NCBI GenBank assembly: GCA_023409735.1
Contig: JAEYRB010000040.1
Span: forward strand, 1 to 53,732
Reading direction: 5' to 3'
Origin: Bacillota bacterium
GTDB taxonomy: Bacteria > Bacillota > Clostridia > Acetivibrionales > DTU013
DNA length: 53,732 nucleotides
Position 1 is the stretch's first letter. Each line of letters opens with the position of its first letter. The position numbers were made by a program, and so were the translations under genes. Under the pieces are notes generated by a model that ran no database searches, was not told the DNA's origin, and saw only the letters and a program-made list of their open reading frames with translations. This document shows positions 7,524-14,645 of the stretch, one piece after another.

Positions 7524-8183
7524 ATGAATGAACTTATAAATGATTTAAAGCAAACGAAGCTATTTTGGGGTATAGAACCGCATGAAATTGAAGGATTGAT
7601 TGATTGTCTCTGTACAAAGCGTATCAATTACACAAAAGGCGACTATATCATTGAAGAAGGGAGCAAGGTATATGATTTTGGCATTATACTATCGGGACAT
7701 GGGCGTGCAATAAAGTGGGACCCGTCAGACAGGCTGATTATTATTTCTCTGCTGAAAAAAGGGAGTGAAATAGGAGCGATTTTGGCCGCGAGCCTCGATC
7801 ACAAAAGTCCAGTTACAGTACAAGCGCAGGATGATGTTTCTGTATTGCAGATTCCGTTTGAACGTGTTTTGAATCGCTGCGACAAGGCATGTCCACAGCA
7901 TGATAAGTTACTGCATAATTATATCAACATTGTAGCTGAAAAGGGCCTTGTATTGCATGAGAGGATCGATTGCCTGCTGCGACCCACAATACGAGAAAAA
8001 GTATTTACTTACTTATTTCGTGTGTCCCGTGCACAGCAAAAAATAATGTTCACCATTCCAATGAATAGAAATGCTATGGCTGAATACCTCAATGTTGAGC
8101 GTAGCGCACTTTCGAGGGAGCTATCCAATATGAAGCGCGACGGGATAATTGATTATCATAAAAACTCATTTAGATTACTCTGA
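7524..8183 (+). CDS. Crp/Fnr-family transcriptional regulator
   Basis: A 219-residue one-component regulator. Residues about 20-130 form the cyclic-nucleotide-binding-type beta-roll (YTKGDYIIEEGSKVYDFGIILSG split at the IIEEG turn), followed by the long dimer helix and a C-terminal winged helix (NRNAMAEYLNVERSALSREL, then a MKRDGIIDYHKNSFRLL wing). The arginine/serine pair that binds cAMP in Crp is not evident, and there is no N-terminal Fnr-style cysteine cluster. The only cysteines that stand out are Cys118 and Cys122 in the hinge (RCDKACPQH), so the signal is unclear. GAGGGGA precedes the ATG. Divergent from the split permease; a palindromic operator sits between promoter and start. Confidence 0.85.
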   Translation: MNELINDLKQTKLFWGIEPHEIEGLIDCLCTKRINYTKGDYIIEEGSKVYDFGIILSGHGRAIKWDPSDRLIIISLLKKGSEIGAILAASLDHKSPVTVQAQDDVSVLQIPFERVLNRCDKACPQHDKLLHNYINIVAEKGLVLHERIDCLLRPTIREKVFTYLFRVSRAQQKIMFTIPMNRNAMAEYLNVERSALSRELSNMKRDGIIDYHKNSFRLL

Positions 8184-8199
8184 ACTATAAAGGAAGGAT

Positions 8200-9213
8200 G
8201 TGTTTAATATAAAAAGATTTATATTGTCAGTACTAATTTTTTTTATATTCATTATGAATACCGGCTGCAGCAACAATTCTTCAATGGATTTTGAGAATAC
8301 AGAAAAGGTAGTTGATAAAGAAGAAACGATTATACATGAAGATAAAAAGATCGTTGGTGGAGAAGAAACCAATGATAAAGATATGGATGATAAAGAAAAG
8401 CTCGCTGATATAGAAGAAACCATAGATAATAAAGAAAAGGTCGTTGATGGAGAAGACAAGATCAATGAAAAAGAAGAAAAGCTTACTGATGAAGATCTCA
8501 GTGAATATTTCGTTGGATACGATGGGTGCTTTGTACTATTCAATGAAGATAGTGGGTACACAATTTATAACCGGGTAAAAAGTAAAAAGCAGGTTTCTCC
8601 ATGTTCAACCTTTAAGGTCATAAGCTCATTAATTGGATTAGAGGCAAAGGTGTTAGAGGATGAAAATACTACCTTCAGGTGGAACGGAAAAAAATATACG
8701 ATTGAGTCCTGGAATAAGGACCAAACCTTGAAATCGGCCGTTTCCAACTCAGTAGTCTGGTATTTTGCAAACCTAGCGTCACAGATTGGAGAGGAGAAAA
8801 TGCAGGATTATCTTGATAAGCTTAACTATGGAAATAAAGATATATCCGGTGGGTTAACGAAATTTTGGCTGCAATCCTCTCTGAAAATATCGCCAATGGA
8901 GCAGGTTGATTTTCTGAGGAGGTTTTATGATTATGAATTGCCTGCCTCCAAAGAAAATGTAGATATTGTTAAGGAGGTTATAACTTTATCTGATGAAAAT
9001 GGCATTAAATTATCTGGGAAAACCGGCTCAGGGGGTAGCTCAGCAAATAACAAATATGTAAATGGCTGGTTTGTCGGATATGTGGAAAAGGATAATAATG
9101 TATTTATTTTTGCAACAAATATCGAGGCAAATGACTCCTCTGATAAAAGCGCAGGTGGACAGCAAGCAAAGGAAATTACCTTGAAAATTCTTAAAGACAA
9201 AAATCTTCTATAG
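8200..9213 (+). CDS. Class D beta-lactamase-like lipoprotein with charged linker
   Basis: Serine beta-lactamase or penicilloyl-binding protein of the OXA (class D) type. All diagnostic motifs are present: Ser136-Thr-Phe-Lys139, Ser184-Val-Val186, Tyr210-Gly-Asn212, Trp223 in KFWLQSSL and Lys274-Thr-Gly276. The N-terminus is a hydrophobic export signal ending at Cys23, probably a lipoprotein anchor, although Asn at -3 is not an ideal lipobox. Residues about 31-103 are a striking acidic and basic low-complexity linker with degenerate repeats rich in KEE, DKE and EKV, absent from ordinary OXA enzymes; it could span the wall. GTG at 8200 is the likely start (AAAGGAAGG just upstream; the ATG at 8198 is out of frame). 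It lies 17 bases behind the Crp/Fnr gene. Hydrolysis of beta-lactams is plausible, but a sensor role is not excluded. Confidence 0.85.
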   Translation: MFNIKRFILSVLIFFIFIMNTGCSNNSSMDFENTEKVVDKEETIIHEDKKIVGGEETNDKDMDDKEKLADIEETIDNKEKVVDGEDKINEKEEKLTDEDLSEYFVGYDGCFVLFNEDSGYTIYNRVKSKKQVSPCSTFKVISSLIGLEAKVLEDENTTFRWNGKKYTIESWNKDQTLKSAVSNSVVWYFANLASQIGEEKMQDYLDKLNYGNKDISGGLTKFWLQSSLKISPMEQVDFLRRFYDYELPASKENVDIVKEVITLSDENGIKLSGKTGSGGSSANNKYVNGWFVGYVEKDNNVFIFATNIEANDSSDKSAGGQQAKEITLKILKDKNLL

Positions 9214-9287
9214 TTCGTTGAAATACCAAAAACTGTATGATATTATTACACAATTAAGAAAAATAAGAAAGTGTAAGGTATGGTATC

Positions 9288-10199
9288 ATGCAAAAAATAA
9301 AGGATAGTTTTCATCCATATGCAGCAATAACAATTATTTTCTGGTCGTTGGCGTATGTCCTGACAAGACTGACGCGTGGATATTTTTCAGCCTTTTCACT
9401 GGGCTTCCTGAGATATTTCATCGCATCCATAGCACTGGTCATTGCTGCTTTTGCAACAAAAATGAAGCTTCCAAAGCTGAAGGATATTCCATTATTTATT
9501 GTGTCAGGCGCAGTTGGCTTTTTCTTCTATATGATTGCGTTCAATCAGGGACAGTTCCTTGTTACAGCCTCGACTGCCAGCGTTGTCATCGCATCCGTTC
9601 CTGTAATGACTGCACTGCTCGCACGCTTTTTTTATGGTGAAAGGATGCATGCTTTTCATTGGGCAGCGGTTGCAATTGAGTTTATCGGTGTATCGATTCT
9701 AACACTTCTGAACGGTATCCTTTCGCTTAATGTAGGGCTTTTATGGCTTATAGCAGCTGCACTTGCACTCAGTGTGTATAATTTGATCCAGCGAAGGCTG
9801 ACGAAAACCTATACAGCGCTTCAGTCATCAACCTTCAGTATTTTTGCCGGAACAATATTGCTTGCCATTTTTGCACCTGCTTCCATTAGAGATGTGTCCC
9901 AAGCACCTGTGCTTCAGTGCATTTACATTGTGCTTCTGGGCGTATTTTCAAGTGCCATAGCATACGTTTCATGGTCAAAAGCTTTTTCAAAAGCGAAGAA
10001 GACCTCTCAGGTAAGTAACTATATGTTTATTACTCCTTTTCTGACTAGCCTATTGGGATTACTTATTTCGAAAGAGGCTCCTGACAGTGCAACGCTAATA
10101 GGCGGAGGAGTTATTATGCTTGGAGTGCTTGTCTTTAATTTTGGAGATAGACTAAAAATTATATCAGGAAGACAGGCAAGGCATTCTCAAAATTCATAG
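9288..10199 (+). CDS. EamA/DMT-superfamily transporter
   Basis: Inner-membrane permease of 303 aa with about ten hydrophobic helices arranged as two EamA repeats, each around 140 residues. The first repeat contains the conserved LRYFIASIAL and the second SAIAYVSWSKAFSKAKKTSQ, the usual loop before the last helices. Members of this family export or take up metabolites such as amino acids or nucleosides; the substrate cannot be told from sequence. An AAGGT Shine-Dalgarno and ATG at 9288 define the start. It stands between the beta-lactamase-like gene and a methyltransferase on the same strand; no functional link is evident. Confidence 0.8.
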   Translation: MQKIKDSFHPYAAITIIFWSLAYVLTRLTRGYFSAFSLGFLRYFIASIALVIAAFATKMKLPKLKDIPLFIVSGAVGFFFYMIAFNQGQFLVTASTASVVIASVPVMTALLARFFYGERMHAFHWAAVAIEFIGVSILTLLNGILSLNVGLLWLIAAALALSVYNLIQRRLTKTYTALQSSTFSIFAGTILLAIFAPASIRDVSQAPVLQCIYIVLLGVFSSAIAYVSWSKAFSKAKKTSQVSNYMFITPFLTSLLGLLISKEAPDSATLIGGGVIMLGVLVFNFGDRLKIISGRQARHSQNS

Positions 10200-10237
10200 T
10201 AAGATGGCAATGATAATATAGCAGGAGGAAAGTAATA

Positions 10238-11209
10238 TTGAATAGTTATGGCGAAATGATTTTGCATGCAGCAAGTTGCTTGGAAAATCAAAAGCAGAAA
10301 ATTAATGTAGATACATTAAAGGCTAATTTGATGTGGACGACAGATAAAGCTGCTGAGCTTGAAGGCGGGATTGCTAATCTGATCGAAGAGGGGCATTTAC
10401 AAGAAGTCGGCAGAAGCTTTGTGTTGACTGATATTGGACATATTGAGGCTGATAGATTTAGTAAAGCAATGGTAAGAGATGAATTCAGCAAAAAAATAGA
10501 TCGATTTACTAGAAGCAGGGCTTATCTGGACTTCTGTGAAGAGGTATATGGCTACAGAGTATATCTGTTCAATATGATGGACAAGCAGCAAATTGACTAT
10601 GTTTTAAACTCAATTCCCATATTGTCAGAGGATACTGTTTTAGATCTAGGGTGCGGTTGTGGGAGTATTTTAAACCTGCTTGCAGCTAAATACGGATGCG
10701 GGGGAGTGGGCATAGATCAATTGGATGCTGGTATAATAGAGAGGAACAGTAAGGCTATTACATATATCAGCGGCGATATTGATAGAATATCCGATTATAA
10801 TATAAGGCCTACGATCGTGCTATCTATTGATAGCCTCTATTTCAGCAAGGATATGGACAAGCTGATACAGCAATTGAGTTGTATAGGAAGCAATAAAATG
10901 TATTTGTTCTATTCACAATATATTTTTGATGAAGCTTCCGGTGATTTGAGCATCCTTAATAGCAACAATACAAAAATTGCTGATGTTCTCAATAAAAACG
11001 GTATCTCCTTCAAAACTGTTGACTATAGTGATAATGAGCATTTATTATATGAGAATTCTCTGAGAGTGCTTAAAAAACACATAAGCGAATTTGAGAGCGA
11101 AGGTAATAAAGAACTGTATGATCAAAAGCTGAAAGAAGATACAATGGGCCTTGAGCTTTATAACAAGGGCCTTGCCAAGCGGTATCTGTATATAATTGAT
11201 CATGCGTAA
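10238..11209 (+). CDS. SAM-dependent methyltransferase with N-terminal helical domain
   Basis: A 323-residue class I methyltransferase. Residues 1-80 form a small winged-helix-like region (TTDKAAELEGGIANLIEEGH, then LQEVGRSFVLTDIG) of the kind used as a dimerisation or substrate domain. The Rossmann core follows: motif I LDLGCGCGSILNLLA near residue 135, acidic motif GVGIDQLD, and SIDSLYF at motif IV. A TTG start at 10238 is preferred because AGGAGG (10223-10228) is correctly spaced and no ATG fits. The domain order is that of small-molecule methyltransferases; the acceptor is unknown. Probably a single-gene unit. Confidence 0.75.
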   Translation: MNSYGEMILHAASCLENQKQKINVDTLKANLMWTTDKAAELEGGIANLIEEGHLQEVGRSFVLTDIGHIEADRFSKAMVRDEFSKKIDRFTRSRAYLDFCEEVYGYRVYLFNMMDKQQIDYVLNSIPILSEDTVLDLGCGCGSILNLLAAKYGCGGVGIDQLDAGIIERNSKAITYISGDIDRISDYNIRPTIVLSIDSLYFSKDMDKLIQQLSCIGSNKMYLFYSQYIFDEASGDLSILNSNNTKIADVLNKNGISFKTVDYSDNEHLLYENSLRVLKKHISEFESEGNKELYDQKLKEDTMGLELYNKGLAKRYLYIIDHA

Positions 11210-11477
11210 TTATGTAGCAATGTGAAGTTCAGACAAACTTGCAAAGCATGTGACAAAGGTAATGGAACGCAGCACACAGTGAAGAAGCTTCATTTCACTT
11301 TTCATGAGCAGGCTGTTAAATACGATTGAAAAGGAAGCGTCACTCAACTGGACAAGATATATATTTCTGAGCAAGGACTCGTTTTATATGCAGGGAAGGT
11401 CACCTTAAGATAGAAGAATGTTGCTTATTACTAATTGCAATAAATACGGTAGGTTGAAAAACTTGAAAGGAATTGCT
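11210..11477. other. Intergenic region without a clear gene
   Basis: An uninterrupted 34-codon frame follows a stop at about 11222-11224 and reads like coding sequence (KFRQTCKACDKGNGTQ then HTVKKLHFTF), but it has no start site. It may be the remnant of a gene. No terminator or promoter is obvious. Confidence 0.25.
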
Positions 11478-11996
11478 ATGAGAATACAAACAGAAAGATT
11501 AATATTAAGACCTCTTACAATAGACGATATAGATGCTGTAGGGAAGCTTTTAATGGATATTGAAAACACAAAACTCATGGTTTATATGCCGAAGAAAAAT
11601 CTTGAGGAGGTAAAGAAATTTCTTAACGATATTGAATATGAATTGAATAAAGAAAAACCTTCATATTATGAATTAGCTGTTGTATTGAACGGCTCTCTTG
11701 TCGGCGTGGTGAGCGTATACTTTGATGAAGCCTTTGAATGCGGTGAAGTTGGTTGGATCGTGGATAAGCTATATTGGGGAAATGGTTATGCCTATGAAGC
11801 AAGCAAGGCAATGATTGAAATGTGTTTGAAAGGGATTAATGTAAGGAAGTTCATTGCTCATTGTGACAGCGAGAATAAAGCCTCAATCAGAGTTATGGAA
11901 AAACTGGGGATGCATTTGGTTGATAAGTATAGCGGCAGAAAAAATCGCTGTTCTGATGAAATACGAGAAGAATGTAAGTATGAGCTATGTTATTAA
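11478..11996 (+). CDS. GNAT N-acetyltransferase (RimJ/RimL type)
   Basis: Acetyl-CoA-dependent N-acetyltransferase of 172 aa. It starts with the RimJ/RimL-type signature TERLILRPLTIDDID and carries the acetyl-CoA-binding region at YWGNGYAYEASKAMIEMC and the C-terminal beta-bulge NVRKFIAHCDSENKASIRVM followed by EKLGM, all conserved in this subgroup. The start at 11478 is preferred over an in-frame ATG 60 bases upstream because AAAGGAA lies at the right distance. The substrate may be a ribosomal protein, an amino acid or a drug; sequence does not decide. Monocistronic, upstream of tRNA-Tyr. Confidence 0.85.
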   Translation: MRIQTERLILRPLTIDDIDAVGKLLMDIENTKLMVYMPKKNLEEVKKFLNDIEYELNKEKPSYYELAVVLNGSLVGVVSVYFDEAFECGEVGWIVDKLYWGNGYAYEASKAMIEMCLKGINVRKFIAHCDSENKASIRVMEKLGMHLVDKYSGRKNRCSDEIREECKYELCY

Positions 11997-12132
11997 GCAG
12001 CTCTTCGAGGGCTTATCTGCTTCTCGTGTACTAGGCTATACGAACAAGTTCTATGTTAGGGTAAACTTTAAGTGATTTTTGTAAAAAAGTAGTTGATATA
12101 AAAAGTCTGTAAAAAAAACATGAACATCATAC

Positions 12133-12162
12133 TTGACAAAGTCCGATGGTGTAATGTAATAT
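12133..12162 (+). promoter_or_regulatory. Promoter of tRNA-Tyr
   Basis: A consensus TTGACA (12133-12138) followed after 18 bases by TAATAT (12157-12162), with overlapping TATATAA just downstream. It lies about 50 bases before the tRNA. Confidence 0.65.
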
Positions 12163-12210
12163 ATAACATGCGCGGTTCAAAACGGACGTGCAAAAATAAA
12201 ATATGATCAT

Positions 12211-12295
12211 GGATGGGTTCCCGAGCGGCCAAAGGGGGCAGACTGTAAATCTGTTGTCAGTGACTTCGGTGGTCCGAATCCACCCCCATCCACCA
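12211..12295 (+). tRNA. tRNA-Tyr (anticodon GTA)
   Basis: Class II tRNA of 85 nt with encoded CCA. Acceptor GGATGGG (12211-12217) pairs with CCCATCC (12285-12291), discriminator A, CCA 12293-12295. The D-arm TTCCCGAGCGGCCAAAGG and anticodon loop CTGTAAA (anticodon GTA) are those of bacterial tRNA-Tyr, and a variable arm is present. Oddity: the T-loop reads TCCGAAT instead of TTCGAAT, i.e. C at position 55, where nearly all elongator tRNAs have uridine (pseudouridine). Stems otherwise pair. Own promoter and terminator. Confidence 0.95.
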
Positions 12296-12305
12296 CATTT
12301 CGTCT

Positions 12306-12331
12306 GAAAAGCCTGATTTATCAGGCTTTTC
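12306..12331 (+). terminator. Terminator of tRNA-Tyr
   Basis: GAAAAGCCTGA (12306-12316), loop TTTA, TCAGGCTTTTC (12321-12331): perfect 11-bp stem with the U run inside the 3' arm. Confidence 0.85.
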
Positions 12332-12450
12332 GGCGTTTCTAGGGATATTTTTTAGTGCGTTTACGGGCTATTTATAATGTGCCCTATAGGTTGGACACTT
12401 AAGTATTCAAAACCCTTTTGACATTGGGTTTTAGCAAACCCCCTGCATTT

Positions 12451-12484
12451 CGAACAATGGATTTTGTGTAATCCCTATTGTTCG
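12451..12484. other. Isolated stem-loop between tRNA-Tyr and NCS2 permease
   Basis: CGAACAAT (12451-12458) plus GGATT pairs with AATCC (12470-12474) plus ATTGTTCG (12477-12484) around loop TTGTGT, with a two-base bulge. There is no T run, and no gene ends or starts here. The flanking sequence from 12335 to 12540 contains no gene that I can support. Confidence 0.45.
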
Positions 12485-12543
12485 GACATGCATGTTTTCA
12501 AAGCCTATATTCTGGGCAACAACAGTTGTTGACTTCAGATGCA

Positions 12544-12578
12544 TAAAAAAATTGACCTGCCATTTTAGACAGGTCAAT
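12544..12578 (-). terminator. Terminator of the NCS2 permease gene
   Basis: ATTGACCTG (12551-12559) pairs with CAGGTCAAT (12570-12578). On the minus strand it is followed by a seven-base U run (A run 12545-12551) and lies 21 bases past the stop codon. Confidence 0.85.
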
Positions 12579-12598
12579 AATCTATAAGTTTTGTTACA

Positions 12599-14002
12599 TT
12601 ACATAGTTACAAACACAAACTTAATAATAAATAATACTGCAATTATCGTAACTACTATATCTTTCTTTTTGTATTTGCCGGACAGAAGAGTCATAAGAAC
12701 GTATGCAATGGATCCTATACCTATACCGTTGGCGATGGAATAAGTTAAGGGCATCATTATAAGTGCAAGGAATGCCGGAATTGCAGAAGCCATGTCATCC
12801 ATATCAACCTTTGAGAAGTTCTTGAGCATCAGAACACCTACGAAAATAAGTGCAGGTGCCGTAGCACAAGCAGGTACAATACTGGCGATAGGGCTGAGGA
12901 AGAGACATGCTGCAAAGCAGATAGCAGTAACTACACTGGCAAGTCCTGTTCTTCCTCCGGCTGCTACACCCGCAGAGGATTCAACAAAGGTTGTACATGT
13001 GGAGGTTCCAAGAGCAGCACCTACTACTGTAGCAACTGAGTCGCTGACCATAGCCTTGTCCACGTCTATGGGGTCACCGTGCTTATCAAGCATATTTGCC
13101 TGTGCTGCTGTACCGTAGAGTGTTCCTATAGTATCAAACATATCAACAAGACAGAAGGTTATTATCAGCATTATTACACTGAATATGCTGCCTATGAATT
13201 GGCCGTTGAAAGCATCCTCCCAGGAAGCACTCTGGAAAACGCCTGTAATACCTATAGCCGCAAAATCCTTAAAGGTCTGACCCACCTTTGTTAAATCAAA
13301 TGTAGGCAGCTGCCATGTCAGAATATAATATAGAAGAGTAGTGGCAACGATGCCTATTAGCACGCTTCCCTTAACATTCTTCTTATAGAGCGCACCTATG
13401 ATTATGAAACCAAGAAGTGCAAGAATTGCGGGCAGTACAGTGATTATTCCATCACTATTAATAGCGCCGTGTATGTCAACAAACTGCAGCAGTGTGTATT
13501 GATTTGCCTGAACTATACCTGCGTTTTGTAGACCAATGAATGCGATAAACAGACCGATACCTGCCGGAATAGCTTTTTTAAGGCAATCGGGCAGTGCCTT
13601 TGCCACATAAACTCTTGCGCCTGTAACGGACAAAAGAAGGAATATAAGTCCTGAAATCAAAATGATAACAAGACCTGCCTGATATCCCTTAATGGGGTCG
13701 CCTTCGTTTATTACCTGAGGTAAAACAAAGGTTACAAAGAAGAAAGAGTTTAGTCCCATGCCGCAGGCCTGTGCAAAGGGAAGCTTAGCATATAGACCCA
13801 TGAGCAGTGTTCCTACTATGGCCACTAATATGGATGCAATATAAACAGAATTCCACATTGAGCCAAGACCCTCCGTAAAGCCGGTAACTTGGTTAGGATT
13901 TGTAATGACGATGTACGCCATTGCAAAGAAAGTCGTTAAACCTGCAATAATCTCAGTTTTAACATTCGAGTTTCTTTCAGAGATCTTAAAAAACTTGTCC
14001 AT
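12599..14002 (-). CDS. NCS2/AzgA-type purine permease
   Basis: Proton-coupled nucleobase permease of 467 aa, of the hypoxanthine/guanine (PbuG, AzgA) branch. Seen: conserved N-terminus KTEIIAGLTTFFAMAYIVI and NPN, the helix-8 and helix-10 regions (LVDMFDTIGTLYGTA and VVGAALGTSTCTTFVESSAG) and about 12-14 membrane segments. Start: ATG at 14002 follows AAGGAG at 9 bases; an upstream in-frame start at 14056 lacks a ribosome site. I looked for a purine riboswitch upstream and did not find its conserved core. Monocistronic with its own terminator. Confidence 0.9.
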   Translation of the reverse strand: MDKFFKISERNSNVKTEIIAGLTTFFAMAYIVITNPNQVTGFTEGLGSMWNSVYIASILVAIVGTLLMGLYAKLPFAQACGMGLNSFFFVTFVLPQVINEGDPIKGYQAGLVIILISGLIFLLLSVTGARVYVAKALPDCLKKAIPAGIGLFIAFIGLQNAGIVQANQYTLLQFVDIHGAINSDGIITVLPAILALLGFIIIGALYKKNVKGSVLIGIVATTLLYYILTWQLPTFDLTKVGQTFKDFAAIGITGVFQSASWEDAFNGQFIGSIFSVIMLIITFCLVDMFDTIGTLYGTAAQANMLDKHGDPIDVDKAMVSDSVATVVGAALGTSTCTTFVESSAGVAAGGRTGLASVVTAICFAACLFLSPIASIVPACATAPALIFVGVLMLKNFSKVDMDDMASAIPAFLALIMMPLTYSIANGIGIGSIAYVLMTLLSGKYKKKDIVVTIIAVLFIIKFVFVTM

Positions 14003-14645
14003 GATTTTAACTCCTTGTATTTTTGTTAATGTATAGGTACCAAATAAATTTACCATAATTGCGACAAATTAGTCAATAATATGACTACAATGACAAAGTG
14101 TTGACACCAAATAATTTTCGATACAAGCTAAATGTTTTTCTGCATAATAGCGGATATCAGTCTATTACACTCAAGAATGTGCCTCTAAAAATTTCTGTTT
14201 TTCTTATAATAAGAAGATAAGATAAAAAATATACGCAGCCTGTGGCTCGTATTAACTACAATTATTATTAACAAATCATTGCCAAATGTCAATAATAGTA
14301 TATAATTAAATTAAATATAAAATTTTGCATAACGAAGGACTGCTTTATTGTTATTAAAGCTTCCGGTATGTACACAAAATTAAATTGTCAAAATCAATGG
14401 AAATCAAGTTACAGGAGGGTGGGGCTGCAAGCTGCAGTGCAATCTTTTTTACAGATGAGAATACAACAGTACGGATCAAGCAAAGAGTCGCCATAGACAA
14501 TCAGGTATTAATATTGATGAACTGCACTTTGAAACAATAGGTCAAGCATTTGATTACTGTAAGAAAAGGACATATGATGCATTTTTATAGTCGTATTCTA
14601 ATGAAGTAGAATGCTTTGAACAATTTTTAGGAAGTGATGGGTTAT
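14003..14645. other. Long intergenic region upstream of the hybrid kinase
   Basis: Contains the 5' region of the minus-strand permease (a TTGACT and an AT-rich -10 near 14050-14080), a palindrome TTCTTATAATAAGAA (14201-14215) and two short coding-like frames: 47 codons at 14397-14540, and in another frame about 14502-14590 (reads GINIDELHFETIGQAF). Neither has a ribosome site, and they overlap in different frames, which suggests a degraded gene. Family not recognised. Confidence 0.3.

Noticed and set aside
8290..8510. Tandem repeats read as a possible CRISPR or minisatellite.
   Set aside because: They are degenerate, in frame, and encode the charged linker of the beta-lactamase-like protein. 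No spacer pattern and no cas genes are present in the window.
14003..14300. Purine riboswitch upstream of the NCS2 permease.
   Set aside because: The conserved junction and loop sequences were looked for on the minus strand and not found.
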